DNA of 64,000 nucleotides from Haloimpatiens lingqiaonensis (GTDB lineage: Bacteria > Bacillota > Clostridia > Clostridiales > Clostridiaceae). Every line of letters starts with the position of its first letter. The first letter of the stretch is position 1. The stretch lies in NCBI RefSeq assembly GCF_044502415.1, contig NZ_CP172402.1. One strand, written 5' to 3'. The notes under the pieces were generated by a model that saw nothing but the letters and a program-made list of their open reading frames with translations, made no database searches and was not told where the DNA came from. Shown piece by piece: positions 1 through 9,679 of this stretch. Position numbers and translations under genes: made by a program.

Positions 1-444
1 TTACATTTCAAATGGTTATGGATATTTTCATAACAGTTATAGCTGTCTACAGTATAATTTGGTTTTTTATTATAGATCCTATTTATTCAGAAGTGGGTAT
101 GGGCTTTTTTAGAAAGGTTTCATTATTGGTAAATCCTATGGGAGATTTAGGGGTATTGCTTTCAGGATTATTTATGATATTATTGGCAAGAGATGCTTTC
201 CCTAATAAGGTGATTTTTTTAATTATATCGGGGTTGCTTTTAGAGATATTTGTGGATTTATTATATTGTTATATTACATTGTTATATTACATTTAATAAT
301 ATACCTATTTCTTTGGTATTTTTAGATCCATTTTGGGTTATGGCCTTATTGCTTATATCTTATTCGGCTATTGTATATGATGAAGTAATAGAAAATGGAG
401 AAAAGGATCTTCTAGATGAAATGAAGAAAATCCACATTAATTGA
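1..444 (+). pseudogene. Broken multi-pass membrane protein, 5' end outside the window
   Basis: The reading frame is open from the window edge, so the gene begins upstream. It shows hydrophobic stretches typical of transmembrane helices (about 15-35, 50-68 and 70-85 of the visible part). It stops at about 296, but the homologous continuation is in another frame up to 444 and contains a further membrane segment and a charged tail. The shift is explained exactly by a 13-bp perfect tandem duplication at 266-291; removing one copy restores one continuous frame. The layout resembles membrane sensory domains of clostridial signalling proteins, but I cannot name the family. It is probably non-functional. 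Confidence 0.6.
266..291 (+). repeat. 13-bp perfect tandem duplication
   Basis: The unit TTGTTATATTACA occurs twice back to back (266-278 and 279-291). Thirteen is not a multiple of three, so the duplication breaks the membrane protein gene around it. Confidence 0.9.
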
Positions 445-561
445 TATTTGATATTTATTATTTGATATTTATTATTTAGAATTGATATTTTCAATGGTTA
501 GCTAATGTAAAATCTAAAAATTATATACAAAAATTTAGTTAATATATAGGGGGATGTGTAA

Positions 562-1500
562 ATGAATTTAATTGATATGCACTGTGATACTATACTAAAA
601 ATGATGGACAGAGATGAAAAGTTTAATTTTGAAGAAAATCATTATGGTATAGATTTAAGTAAACTAAAGAAAGCTAATTCTATTGCGGAGTTTTTTGCTT
701 GCTTTGTAGATCTAAAAGGGGATAAAGATCCATTGGAAAGGGCTCTAGACATGGTGGACAGATTTTATTTGGAGCTACATAAGCATGAAGAAACTATTGC
801 CATTGCTAAGAATTATGAAGAGATAATGAAAAATATTAAAGAGGATAAAATATCAGCAATACTGACTATAGAAGGCGGGGAAGCTTTAAAGGGAAAACTT
901 TCGAACTTAAGGAATTTCTACAAATTAGGAGTTAGACTTATAACCTTAACTTGGAATTATGAAAATGAAATAGGATATCCGGGATGTGTGGAAGAGTCTA
1001 GAGATAAGGGACTTACTGAGTTTGGAAAAGAACTAATAGTTGAAATGAATAAATTAGGCATGATAGTGGATGTATCTCATCTTTCTGATGGAGGTTTTTA
1101 TGATGCTATAAAATATTCTAAAAAGCCAATAGTGGCATCTCACTCTAACGCTAGAGAAATTAAAGTTCACTCAAGAAATTTAACAGATCCTATGATAAAG
1201 CTTTTAGGCGAGAATGGTGGAGTTATGGGGCTTAATTTCTGTAACCCATTTTTATCTAGAGAAAAAGTAGCAACAGTTGAAGATATGGTTAGGCACATAA
1301 AACATATAGTTAATGTTGGAGGAATTGATGTAGCTGCAATAGGTACTGATTTTGATGGCATTGATAATCCGCCAGAGATAGGTCACATAGGAGAAATGGA
1401 CAAACTATTAGATGCATTACATAAACATGGATTCTCAGAAGGAGACATAGAGAAAATTTTCTATAAAAATACTTTGAGAGTTATAAAAGAAGTTTTGTAA
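562..1500 (+). CDS. Membrane dipeptidase (peptidase family M19)
   Basis: A 312-residue zinc dipeptidase of the renal dipeptidase family, which hydrolyses dipeptides and D-residue-containing dipeptides. Expected metal and active-site residues are visible: H7 and D9 in DMHCDT near the N-terminus, E104 in TIEGGEA, H173 in VSHLS, H194 in ASHSNARE, and the GTDFDG motif near 261-266. No signal peptide is seen, so it is likely cytoplasmic. The ATG is preceded by a GGGGGATG Shine-Dalgarno sequence. It stands alone and is followed by a small hairpin/T-run terminator. The length is typical of bacterial members. The exact substrate is unknown. Confidence 0.9.
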   Translation: MNLIDMHCDTILKMMDRDEKFNFEENHYGIDLSKLKKANSIAEFFACFVDLKGDKDPLERALDMVDRFYLELHKHEETIAIAKNYEEIMKNIKEDKISAILTIEGGEALKGKLSNLRNFYKLGVRLITLTWNYENEIGYPGCVEESRDKGLTEFGKELIVEMNKLGMIVDVSHLSDGGFYDAIKYSKKPIVASHSNAREIKVHSRNLTDPMIKLLGENGGVMGLNFCNPFLSREKVATVEDMVRHIKHIVNVGGIDVAAIGTDFDGIDNPPEIGHIGEMDKLLDALHKHGFSEGDIEKIFYKNTLRVIKEVL

Positions 1501-1524
1501 AATAAAAAATGAAAAATTAAGGAT

Positions 1525-1545
1525 AAAACTCCTTTAGGAGTTTTT
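1525..1545 (+). terminator. Short intrinsic terminator after the dipeptidase
   Basis: AAACTCC and GGAGTTT pair around a TTTA loop and run into TTTTT. Similar AAACTCC/GGAGTTT hairpins recur in the dispersed repeats near 12555 and 53035. Confidence 0.55.
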
Positions 1546-1806
1546 AAATATAAATTTAGGAAATTCTTAAAGGAGTTTTTGAAATTTATATTTAAGAAAT
1601 TCCTTAGGAATTTGAAACTACATTGTAAATTTTAAATTCAAAAATAGTCTACAATTTAAAATTTATGCATGGAGGTTAGGTTAATATTTTTTAATGTATG
1701 AAAAAATTACTTGCATTATAAATTTAATTCAAACTTATAATGCAAGTAAAATTTCAAAAGTTAATAAAATTTAAAATATTATATACAATTTTTCAAATAA
1801 TTGTGT

Positions 1807-1812
1807 TATAAT
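1807..1812 (+). promoter_or_regulatory. Extended -10 promoter element of folT leader
   Basis: TATAAT is preceded by TGT (extended -10), about 22 bases before the start of the folate riboswitch. No convincing -35 is seen. Confidence 0.5.
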
Positions 1813-1833
1813 ATAAGTGAAAATAAAATATAT

Positions 1834-1987
1834 GGGCAGAGTAGATATAAGAGCGTCAAGTGCTAGAGGATGGGAGGTTGTCTCTAGACGAAACTTTTTA
1901 CCAGGGGTGAATAGTTACGATTCTTAAATCGCTTCCGCTGTCATAGAAGGTATAACCTCTATGTGGCATGTCCTGTTGTAGGAGGTT
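1834..1987 (+). promoter_or_regulatory. THF (folate) riboswitch, translational type
   Basis: The leader contains the conserved blocks I associate with the tetrahydrofolate riboswitch: GAGTAGAT near the start, GCGTCAAGTG, a GGATGGGAGGTTGTC block followed by CTAGACGAA, and a closing TTCCGCTGTC. Downstream, AACCTCTA (about 1952-1960) can pair with TAGGAGGTT, the folT Shine-Dalgarno (about 1979-1987), so ligand binding probably controls ribosome access. The downstream gene is a folate transporter, which agrees with the assignment. Confidence 0.85.
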
Positions 1988-1993
1988 TTTTTT

Positions 1994-2545
1994 ATGCAAA
2001 AAAAACAAGTATTTAACACAAAAACACTAGTTTATCTAGCAATGCTGGGCGCTATACAAATAGTGCTTACAAGATTTCTTTCAATTCAAACACCAATTAT
2101 TAGAATTGGTTTTGGATTCATACCGTACATGCTTACAGCCATGTTGTTTGGACCAATAGTTGGTGGTATTTATGGAGTTGTAATAGACTTTGTAGGAGTA
2201 ATGATTAACCCAGCTGGAGGAGCATATTTTCCTGGATTTTCATTAAGTGCATTTTTAGGAGCATTTGTTTATGGCATATTCCTATATAAAAAGCCTAAAA
2301 ATCTTTGGAGAATGGCTGCATCAGTAATTATTGTAACTTTATTTGTGGACATGTTCCTAAATACTTTATGGCTAACAATGATAACAGGAAAGGCTGCTTA
2401 TGCTATATTGGCTCCAAGGGCTATAAAAAATGCTATAATGGCAGTTATAAAAATAGTTACAATGTTAGCAGTGTGGAAGTCTGTAGGCAATTATATTGAA
2501 CAAACATTTATACAAAAGGGTGAAACAAAAGTAACCCACGCGTAA
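1994..2545 (+). CDS. folT: Folate ECF transporter S component FolT
   Basis: A 183-residue, highly hydrophobic protein with about six membrane helices, the size and pattern of ECF S components. It would bind folate in the membrane and work with a shared ECF energising module (EcfA, EcfA', EcfT) encoded elsewhere. The N-terminal LVYLAMLGAIQIVLTR and the IRIGFGFIPYML segment match the FolT family as I know it. The start ATG sits 7 bases after AGGAGGT, inside a THF riboswitch expression platform, which supports the folate assignment. It is a single gene, followed by a terminator at 2786. Confidence 0.85.
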   Translation: MQKKQVFNTKTLVYLAMLGAIQIVLTRFLSIQTPIIRIGFGFIPYMLTAMLFGPIVGGIYGVVIDFVGVMINPAGGAYFPGFSLSAFLGAFVYGIFLYKKPKNLWRMAASVIIVTLFVDMFLNTLWLTMITGKAAYAILAPRAIKNAIMAVIKIVTMLAVWKSVGNYIEQTFIQKGETKVTHA

Positions 2546-2785
2546 AAGTATAAATTATATAAGGTTCAATTTATATAATATTAAAATTAAATAGTAAGCT
2601 AGTGTAAAAGAAGTGTTAAAAGAAAATGAAAAAACAAAGCAAACAGAACAAACAAAACAAGTAAAATAAATTAAATAATTTTGCTTGTGAAAAGAGAATT
2701 ATACTTATGAGAAGAAATTTGTGATAAAAAACTTAAACAGATGATTAAGATAATATAGACACAAAAGGTAAAATAAAACAAAAGG
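2546..2785. other. Non-coding stretch after folT
   Basis: AT-rich sequence with short lysine/asparagine-like runs of AAACA repeats; no supported gene or structured RNA is seen. Confidence 0.4.
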
Positions 2786-2828
2786 AACGGTTAAAATTTA
2801 CTCTTAATAAATTTTAACCGTTTTTTTA
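2786..2828 (+). terminator. Intrinsic terminator
   Basis: A perfect 15-bp inverted repeat (AACGGTTAAAATTTA / TAAATTTTAACCGTT) followed by seven T residues; it would end the folT transcript. Confidence 0.85.
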
Positions 2829-2941
2829 TTATATTTGATCAGTGTAACTTACACCTACGTAATGAAATGGAGTGGGTGTTTCAATTATAAATAATGATAA
2901 AAAACTTGATATATAGGCATTTATAGTATCATAAAATAAAG

Positions 2942-2980
2942 GAAACTCCTACTTTGATACGCTAAGTAGGAGTAAGTTCC
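2942..2980 (-). terminator. Terminator of the amino acid ABC transporter operon
   Basis: ACTCCTACTT and AAGTAGGAGT form a 10-bp stem. Read on the minus strand it is followed by TTTCCTTTATTTT, placing it just downstream of the ATPase gene. Confidence 0.6.
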
Positions 2981-3055
2981 GTTAGCTAAATCAAGGATTT
3001 AGAGCGTCACTTAAATTCCAAATTATAGTTAAATTCTAAATGAGTTTTTACTTGC

Positions 3056-3778
3056 TTATAAAACTTTGCTTAAGAAATCTTTTGTTCTAGGGTGAGTTGG
3101 ATTTGAAAAAATTTCTTTAGGATTTCCATCCTCTAATATTTTACCTTCGTCCATAAAGAATAGGCGTGTACCAACTTCTTTAGCAAATCCCATTTCATGA
3201 GTTACAACTATCATGGTCATTCCTTCTTTAGCCAAGGATTTCATGACATTTAAAACTTCTCCTACCATTTCTGGGTTTAGGGCGGAGGTTGGCTCGTCAA
3301 AAAGCATAACATCAGGATTCATAGCTAGGGCACGGGCAATAGCTATTCTCTGTTTTTGTCCACCAGATAGCTTATTAGGATATACGTTAGCTTTGTCCCT
3401 AAGACCAACTTTATCTAATAATTCTAAAGCTCTTTTTTCAGCAGCTTCCTTACTTAATTTCTTTACTTTTATTGGGGCTAGGGTTATGTTTTCTAAAACG
3501 GTCATATTAGGAAATAGATTAAATTGTTGAAAAACCATTCCCATTTTTTCGCGCATTTTATTTATATTATTATCCTTAGATAATATAGAATTTCCTTCAA
3601 ATATAATATCTCCAGAAGAGGGTACTTCCAATAGATTAAGGCATCTTAAAAAGGTGCTTTTACCAGAACCGGAAGGTCCTATTACAACAACTACTTCACC
3701 TTTTTCTATGTGAGTATTTATTCCTTTTAATACTTCTAATTTGCCAAAATTCTTTTTTAAATCTAATACGTTAATCAC
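3056..3778 (-). CDS. Polar amino acid ABC transporter ATP-binding protein (GlnQ-like)
   Basis: ATPase of an amino acid importer. Walker A GPSGSGKST, signature LSGGQKQR, Walker B VMLFDEP and the switch histidine in VVTHEMG are all present, with the PAAT-family order. A GTG at 3778 (protein starting VINVLDLKK, 240 residues) is preferred over the longer frame from 3799, because an AGGAGG lies ten bases upstream and the gene then overlaps the permease stop by only a few bases, showing translational coupling. It is the last gene of a three-gene minus-strand operon. The substrate is probably glutamine, histidine, arginine or a similar polar amino acid and cannot be fixed from the sequence. Confidence 0.9.
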   Translation of the reverse strand: MINVLDLKKNFGKLEVLKGINTHIEKGEVVVVIGPSGSGKSTFLRCLNLLEVPSSGDIIFEGNSILSKDNNINKMREKMGMVFQQFNLFPNMTVLENITLAPIKVKKLSKEAAEKRALELLDKVGLRDKANVYPNKLSGGQKQRIAIARALAMNPDVMLFDEPTSALNPEMVGEVLNVMKSLAKEGMTMIVVTHEMGFAKEVGTRLFFMDEGKILEDGNPKEIFSNPTHPRTKDFLSKVL

Positions 3779-4451
3779 TAGTAGCCATCCTCCTTTCAAA
3801 TATGCTTAAAATCTTAGAAAGAGTAAATGTAAGTAGGAAATAAAGAACTGCAGCCACTAACAATGGTGCAAAAGCCTTAAAAGTATTTCCTCTTACGGTG
3901 TCAGCATTGTACATAAGTTCAGGAACTCCTATAATTGAAACTATAGAAGATTCCTTTATTACTGTTATAAATTCATTGCCAAGAGCTGGTAATATGTTTT
4001 TGAAAGCTTGAGGAATTATAACAGTTTTCATTGCCATAGCATTGGTTAGTCCCAAAGAACGAGCTGCTTCCATTTGACCTTTATTTACAGAGTTAATGCC
4101 GCCTCTTATTATTTCAGCCACATATGCAGTACTATTTATTGAAAGAGTTATTATACCAGCTAAAATATCAGATGCCTCACTGCCCATACCAGGTATAGTA
4201 GGAAGCGGAATTCCTATGCTAGGAAGTCCATAATATACTATAAAAAGTTGAACCATAATAGGGGTACCCCTGACAAATTCTATATAAGCAGTGGAAATAG
4301 TTTTTAAAATCTTATTATTAGATAATCGCATTAGTGCAATAAATATTCCAAATATAACGCCTAAAAATACAGTAAAAATGGAAATAAGCACTGTATTTTT
4401 TACTCCAGTTAGAAAAAAACCATAATATTGATATAAAAATGATAAATCCAA
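3771..4451 (-). CDS. Polar amino acid ABC transporter permease
   Basis: A 226-residue inner-membrane permease of the HisM/GlnP type with about five membrane segments. The EAA loop EAARSLGLTNAMAMKTVIIPQA, where the ATPase docks, is clear around residues 133-155. The segment VRGTPIMVQLFIVYYGLP is typical of the family. It lies between the binding-protein and ATPase genes and overlaps the ATPase start. Confidence 0.92.
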   Translation of the reverse strand: MDLSFLYQYYGFFLTGVKNTVLISIFTVFLGVIFGIFIALMRLSNNKILKTISTAYIEFVRGTPIMVQLFIVYYGLPSIGIPLPTIPGMGSEASDILAGIITLSINSTAYVAEIIRGGINSVNKGQMEAARSLGLTNAMAMKTVIIPQAFKNILPALGNEFITVIKESSIVSIIGVPELMYNADTVRGNTFKAFAPLLVAAVLYFLLTFTLSKILSIFERRMATSD

Positions 4452-4525
4452 TGTAGAAACCTCCTTTTACAATTTATGAGAAAATAAAGGCTAAGGAAGA
4501 TCCCTAGCGCTTATTTTGGTATCAA

Positions 4526-5338
4526 TTAATCTTGAAGTTCATTTGCTTTTATAACAAACTCATCTATTTTATTTTCCTTTTGAAGTTTATCTATAGTTTC
4601 GTTTAATGCTTTTACAAAATCAGCAGAGCCTTTTTTAACAGCTATAGCAGAACCGCCTTCTTCGTCTACTACTTTTATATTTGTAAGACCAATAGATTTA
4701 TCATGGGCAGCATAAGCTTTTGCCACAGGTTCTTCCATAACTACAGCATCCACTTTATCAGTGTTAAGAGCTAGAATAAGGTCTGTAACCTTTGGAAGAG
4801 ATTTAACTTTTGAATTTGGTATTTGAGTTTTAGCTATTTCTTCCTGAAGAGTACCCTTTTGAGCACCTATTCTAAGGCCTTCAAGTGATTCTAATGAAGT
4901 AAATTTGTCAGAATTCTCAGCTTTAACTATTATAGCTTGGCTTGCTTTGTAGTATATTTTTGAAAAGTCAACGCTTTTTGCTCTTTCAGCAGTTGGAGTC
5001 ATGCTTGCCACGATAAAATCAATATTTCCAGAAGATAAAGCAGGTAAAAGTCCATCAAATTTCATATCTTTAATTTCTAATTCAACACCTAAATCTTTGG
5101 CAACAGATTTAGCGATTTCTATATCAAGTCCAACTATAGTATCTTTGCCATTGACTTCTTTGTGAAATTCATAAGGTGGGTAATCAGCACAAGTTCCAAG
5201 CACTATTTTTTTGTTTTGTTTAATTTTGTCTAAAGCAGAGCTGTTTTTTTCTGTAGATTTACCACAGGCTACTAGTGAAAAGCTCAATAATGTAGTCAGT
5301 GTTATTGATAATATACTTTTTAATTTTAATTTTTTCAT
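4526..5338 (-). CDS. Amino acid ABC transporter substrate-binding lipoprotein
   Basis: A 270-residue family 3 solute-binding protein. An N-terminal signal with lipobox LVAC (Cys about 25) anchors it to the outer face of the membrane. The body starts with KIVLGTCADYPPYEF and contains VGLDIEIAKSVAKDLGVELE, typical of polar amino acid binders. It is the first gene of the operon with the permease and ATPase. A 135-nt repeat lies about 20 bases upstream of its start, between the gene and any promoter, so transcription through the repeat is expected. Confidence 0.92.
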   Translation of the reverse strand: MKKLKLKSILSITLTTLLSFSLVACGKSTEKNSSALDKIKQNKKIVLGTCADYPPYEFHKEVNGKDTIVGLDIEIAKSVAKDLGVELEIKDMKFDGLLPALSSGNIDFIVASMTPTAERAKSVDFSKIYYKASQAIIVKAENSDKFTSLESLEGLRIGAQKGTLQEEIAKTQIPNSKVKSLPKVTDLILALNTDKVDAVVMEEPVAKAYAAHDKSIGLTNIKVVDEEGGSAIAVKKGSADFVKALNETIDKLQKENKIDEFVIKANELQD

Positions 5339-5358
5339 TTGTAAATCCTCCCTCGTAA

Positions 5359-5492
5359 GTTTATCCGATGACTACCTGCCGTATACTCCCACTTCTAACA
5401 AAGTGGGATATAACGGCAGCTACGTCCCTGGATAACGATCTCTAACCTTCAGTTGGAATAGAAACTCCAACTGAAGGTTAGAGATCTGTTTA
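5359..5492 (-). repeat. 135-nt two-hairpin dispersed repeat, copy 1
   Basis: Begins TTTATCCGATGACTACCTGCCG and ends GAGATCTGTTTA on the plus strand, which is the reverse of the copies at 12319 and 43360. It holds two long perfect or near-perfect hairpins, one around CTCCCACTTCTAACAAAGTGGGA and one around CTTCAGTTGGA/TCCAACTGAAG. Confidence 0.9.
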
Positions 5493-6236
5493 TACATATG
5501 ATTAATATGAAATTTAGTTTTTAATTTAGTTTTTTAGTTGAATTTGCAATTTGGCTTATAATTCGTAATATTTAGCATTAAGTGCATTTTTTAATAATAT
5601 GCTGCATTCATTTGGCAATATTAAGTTTTAAGATAAAGCAAGTTTAAAGCTTGATTTTAAATTATAAAAATTAATTTAAAACCTATAACTGCATTTATTT
5701 TATCCATTTAATTTAGAATTTTAAATTATATACAGAGAATATTAATTAAATAACTATGTGCATAATTATACATTTATAATTATAATTATGCAATATATTT
5801 TTGAAAAAATTATAAAAGAAAGAACAAAAATAAATTTGATAATGAAATAGGGAGTATTTTCTCATTAAAATTAAATAATTTAATTTTTGCAGTTATAAAA
5901 TCACAATTATATTTTTTAGTATTATAACTAAAAATATATGAGTAATGCTCAATGTACAAATGATCAATGCTCAATTAAAGGAAAAACTCCTTTGGAAGCT
6001 ATTTGAAGTTGAAAGTTGAATAAATAATAAATAAAAGAATTAATTGTACTTCATTGAATTAACTGTATGATAATGGTAAAATTTTATTAAGTAACTTAAC
6101 TTTTGTAGTTATAAAGTAAAAATTTATGTGGCAAAGTTCAGTAAGCGACTTAAAAATATATGTTAATACTGGTTAAGGACTAGTAAAAATATCAGAAAAA
6201 ACTAATATAAAAACAGAAAATAAGGAGGGGGCACTT
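5493..6236. other. Long AT-rich intergenic region with repeat remnants
   Basis: About 740 bases with no supported gene. It contains a TTTTTGCAGTTATAAAA sequence near 5883-5900 and a minimal MITE-like copy at 6097-6147, plus an AAACTCCTTTGG fragment near 5985 that recurs near 26655. Confidence 0.5.
6097..6147. repeat. Minimal MITE-like element
   Basis: Left end TTAACTTTTGTAGTTATAAA and right end TTTATGTGGCAAAGTTCAGTAA lie only about 10 bases apart, giving a nearly coreless copy of the element seen at 45787 and 52953. Confidence 0.5.
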
Positions 6237-8753
6237 GTGACAGTTTTGAATAAAATATTTGAAAGAGCCATGTTAATGGTAAAGAAAAAAACAGTAGGCT
6301 ATGTGTCAAAGGCAACGGGAATATTTTTGATGTTTTTTATGATTTCTACTATGATCTGTAGTGTTACTGGTAACAATGGTAACACTGCTATGGGGGGACA
6401 AAATTGTAACAGGGTATATGCAAAGGAAAATTTAAAAGTAGATATGGAAGTTGGGTTTGATGGATATTATAAATTAAAGCATTGGACACCCTTTAGATTT
6501 AAGATAGAGAATAAGTTAAAGGATATAAACGGAGAGCTTCAAATAGAAGTTGTAAATGAAAACAATCAATTGAAGGTATATTCTAAAGAAGTGAACCTTC
6601 CACTGAACTCTACTAAAAGTGTAGATATATCTGGGGTTATAGATAAAAATTTAGGACATGTAAATATTAAAATATTAGAAGGAAAGAAAATTGTTTATAG
6701 TGGAAAGAAAAATATAAAGCAAGGGAGTACGGGGCAGGAGATAGTAGTTGGAATTTTAAGCAATGAAAAGGAAAATTTAAACTATATAAAAGGGGTAAAC
6801 TCTTTAAATTTAGGGGGTAATTCAGTAATTACTAAGTATATAAGTTTAAGTGAAAAGGATTTTATAGATGAAAGTGAAGAGATGGATATAGTTAATATAA
6901 TAGTATTAAATAATTTTGATAGCTCAAAACTTTCTAAGGAACAATACAAAGCTTTAAAGAGTTGGGTAAATAGAGGTGGAATTTTAATAATAGGAACGGG
7001 ATCTTCTTATAATAAAACCTTATCTATTTTTAAGGATGATTTTTTAACTGGAAACATAGGAAATATAATGAAAATAAATACTTCAGCACTTTACAATGTT
7101 CTTCCAGAAGATAAGAGAAGCAAAAATCCATTAAGCATAAATTCATTAGAACTTGATTTTAAGACAGAAGAAAAATTAATAGCAGAAGGAAAAGAAACAT
7201 TATCAATTACTATAAAAAAGGGTGATGGAATTATATGTCTAAATTCTTTTGATCTAGGAGAGGAGCCCTTGACTAGCTGGAACATGAAGGAAGACTTTGT
7301 ATCAGAACTTATACAGAGAGCTGTAAAGAATTCAAATTTTGAAAAAATGTATACTCCTGAGGGAAAGATGGAAGAAGATTTTTATTCTCTTAAAAGTGCC
7401 CTTAATAATATAGTTGAAATGCCTCTTCCAAAGGGCAATAACATAATAATCATATTATGTATATATATAATTTTAGTATCTCCTTTATCTTATATAATAT
7501 TAAAGAAAAAAGATAAAAGAGAATATATGTGGGCAGTAGTACCTATTTTAGCTATAGTTTTTGCATTTGTAATTCATATTTCAGGTATGGGAACTAGAAA
7601 TACTAAAAATATAGCAAATATAATAAATTTAATTAAGATAGATAAAGATGGTAAAAGTCAAATTCTCAGCAATGCAAATGTATTTTCTCCTAAAAAAGAC
7701 AATATAAAGGTTAATGGTACTAATGGATTAAATGTATATCCATATCAGGAGGAAATGATGAATAGAGCTTGGATAGGCCAAGGTGGTGGCACTAATGCAT
7801 CAAATACTAAAAAGATTCAAATGAAATTTAATCAGGGACAAAATGATTATGTAGAGTTCTATGATTCACCAGTTTTTTCAAATAATATTTTGAAACTTAA
7901 AACGCCAGATATCTCACTAGGTAAGCTTGAAAGTAATTTAAGCTATTTTAATGGAAAATATACAGGAAATGTAAAAAACAATACTACACTGGATTTACAA
8001 GATTGCTATATAGTTACTAAAAATAACTATATAAAAATAGGAGATTTAAAAAATTCTCAAGAAAGAAGTATAAATACTGAAGGAAATATTTATAGTGAGC
8101 TATATAATTTTATAGAGTTGTTATATCCTACGAGGGATATATATAATAGTACAAATAAAAATTTATCAAAAGAAAATATAAGAAAAATTTCTCAAAAAAG
8201 AGACATACTTATGTATTATTTTATGCAGAAAAGGATGACTATAGATGAACCAGTATTAATTGGATGGTGCAATAAAGAATTTATTAATGGATTAAATATA
8301 AATGGGAAAGAATTTAAAAAGTATGAAAAGAATATGGTTATAATGCCTATAAATCTAAGCTACAATAAGGGAAGTGAAATAGAATATCCATTTGGATACT
8401 TTAAACCTGAACAAAACGGCAAAGATGGTGGATATAGTGAAATTGAAAAGATTTTTTATGGCAGGGATTATCAAGTTACTTTCCGTATAAATGAAAAAAT
8501 TGATATTGAAAAAATAACTATTAGTTATATGGTAGACCTATTGCAAGGGCAAGAGGAAGTTGTAAAACAATTTATATGGAATGTAAAAGAGCAAAAATGG
8601 CAACAGGGGGATTATAGGGATTTTGTAATAGAGAAAAAAGATTTAGATAAATACCTATCACCAACAGGAGAGCTTAAAATTAAATTACAAATGAGTAAAG
8701 ATAGAATCAAGGGAGAAATTCCTAAAATTTCAGTGAAAGGAAGTGTTAAATAA
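6237..8753 (+). CDS. Large secreted/membrane protein of the MoxR-ABC cluster
   Basis: An 838-residue protein starting at GTG 6237, eleven bases after an AAGGAGGGGG site. A hydrophobic segment (about 28-45) acts as signal or anchor. The outside part contains β-rich repeats and a segment near 210-260 (SKEQYKALKSWVNRGGILIIG) that resembles glutamine-amidotransferase-like domains found in such membrane proteins. Two close membrane helices follow near 402-450, then another extracytoplasmic part. It is the first gene of the operon and overlaps the ATPase start by one base. Function is unknown; the neighbours suggest export or assembly of an envelope component. Confidence 0.7.
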   Translation: MTVLNKIFERAMLMVKKKTVGYVSKATGIFLMFFMISTMICSVTGNNGNTAMGGQNCNRVYAKENLKVDMEVGFDGYYKLKHWTPFRFKIENKLKDINGELQIEVVNENNQLKVYSKEVNLPLNSTKSVDISGVIDKNLGHVNIKILEGKKIVYSGKKNIKQGSTGQEIVVGILSNEKENLNYIKGVNSLNLGGNSVITKYISLSEKDFIDESEEMDIVNIIVLNNFDSSKLSKEQYKALKSWVNRGGILIIGTGSSYNKTLSIFKDDFLTGNIGNIMKINTSALYNVLPEDKRSKNPLSINSLELDFKTEEKLIAEGKETLSITIKKGDGIICLNSFDLGEEPLTSWNMKEDFVSELIQRAVKNSNFEKMYTPEGKMEEDFYSLKSALNNIVEMPLPKGNNIIIILCIYIILVSPLSYIILKKKDKREYMWAVVPILAIVFAFVIHISGMGTRNTKNIANIINLIKIDKDGKSQILSNANVFSPKKDNIKVNGTNGLNVYPYQEEMMNRAWIGQGGGTNASNTKKIQMKFNQGQNDYVEFYDSPVFSNNILKLKTPDISLGKLESNLSYFNGKYTGNVKNNTTLDLQDCYIVTKNNYIKIGDLKNSQERSINTEGNIYSELYNFIELLYPTRDIYNSTNKNLSKENIRKISQKRDILMYYFMQKRMTIDEPVLIGWCNKEFINGLNINGKEFKKYEKNMVIMPINLSYNKGSEIEYPFGYFKPEQNGKDGGYSEIEKIFYGRDYQVTFRINEKIDIEKITISYMVDLLQGQEEVVKQFIWNVKEQKWQQGDYRDFVIEKKDLDKYLSPTGELKIKLQMSKDRIKGEIPKISVKGSVK

Positions 8754-9679
8754 TGCTTAAGGTAAATAATTTATATAAAAAGTTTGGAAAATTTACTGCG
8801 GTGGATAATTTAACATTTCATGTACCAGAGGGCGAGATATTTGGATTTGTAGGGCCTAATGGAGCTGGAAAAACCACTACTATGAAGATAGTGGCAGGGC
8901 TTTTAAAAGAAACCTCAGGGCAGGTTTATGTAAATGAAATAGATGCACTTAAAGACCATAGAAAGGTGAAGGAATATATAGGTTATATGCCGGATTTCTT
9001 TGGAGTATATGATAATTTGAAAGTCAGTGAATATCTTGATTTCTATGCTTCAATATATGAAATATATGGTAAGGAAAAAGATAAAATATGTGATGACCTT
9101 TTGGAATTAGTAGATTTATCTAATAAAAAAGGAGAATATGTAGATTCTCTTTCAAGGGGAATGAAACAAAGGTTATGTCTTGCTAGAAGTTTAATACACA
9201 ACCCTAAGCTTCTTATATTGGATGAGCCAGCCTCAGGAATGGATCCAAGAGCTAGATTTGAAATGAAGGAAATTTTAAAATCCCTAAGAGATATGGGGAA
9301 AACCGTAATAATAAGTTCTCACATATTGTCAGAGCTTTCGGAGATATGCACCAGCATTGGGATTATTGATAAGGGGAAAATGGTGGCTAATGGGAAGGTT
9401 GAAGATATAATGATGAAGCTTCAAAGTAATAAAATTATTAAAATGAAAATGATAAATAGAGTGGAAGAAGCAGTTAGACTGCTGCAGGAAATACCTGAAA
9501 TCACTAATGTAGCTCCAAGTGGAAATAGTATAGAAATAGCTATTAATGGCGGAGATGTAGAAATGCAAAATATACTTAAGAAACTTATAATGAATGAAAT
9601 TCCTCTTGTTTCTTTTGGTGAAGAAAGCAGAAAGCTTGAGGATGTATTCATGAAAGTTACAGAAAGGAGCGAAGAATAA
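8753..9679 (+). CDS. ABC-2 type transporter ATP-binding protein
   Basis: A 308-residue CcmA/NatA-like ATPase. Walker A GPNGAGKTTT, signature LSRGMKQRL, Walker B LLILDEPASGMDP and the ISSHIL switch are intact. A C-terminal extension of about 80 residues is typical of this subgroup. Its ATG overlaps the stop of the upstream gene (TAATG) and its stop overlaps the start of the permease, so these three genes are translationally coupled. It probably powers export through the permease encoded next. Confidence 0.92.
   Translation: MLKVNNLYKKFGKFTAVDNLTFHVPEGEIFGFVGPNGAGKTTTMKIVAGLLKETSGQVYVNEIDALKDHRKVKEYIGYMPDFFGVYDNLKVSEYLDFYASIYEIYGKEKDKICDDLLELVDLSNKKGEYVDSLSRGMKQRLCLARSLIHNPKLLILDEPASGMDPRARFEMKEILKSLRDMGKTVIISSHILSELSEICTSIGIIDKGKMVANGKVEDIMMKLQSNKIIKMKMINRVEEAVRLLQEIPEITNVAPSGNSIEIAINGGDVEMQNILKKLIMNEIPLVSFGEESRKLEDVFMKVTERSEE

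Noticed and set aside
347..361. Match of the putative guide (GCTTATAT-TTAT) to the first gene
   Set aside because: Twelve of thirteen bases match, but in AT-rich DNA inside a broken coding sequence this is expected by chance.
2838..2885. TTACACCTACG...GTGGGTGTTTC as a terminator or IS end
   Set aside because: The complementarity is short and broken, and no T run or partner end was found.
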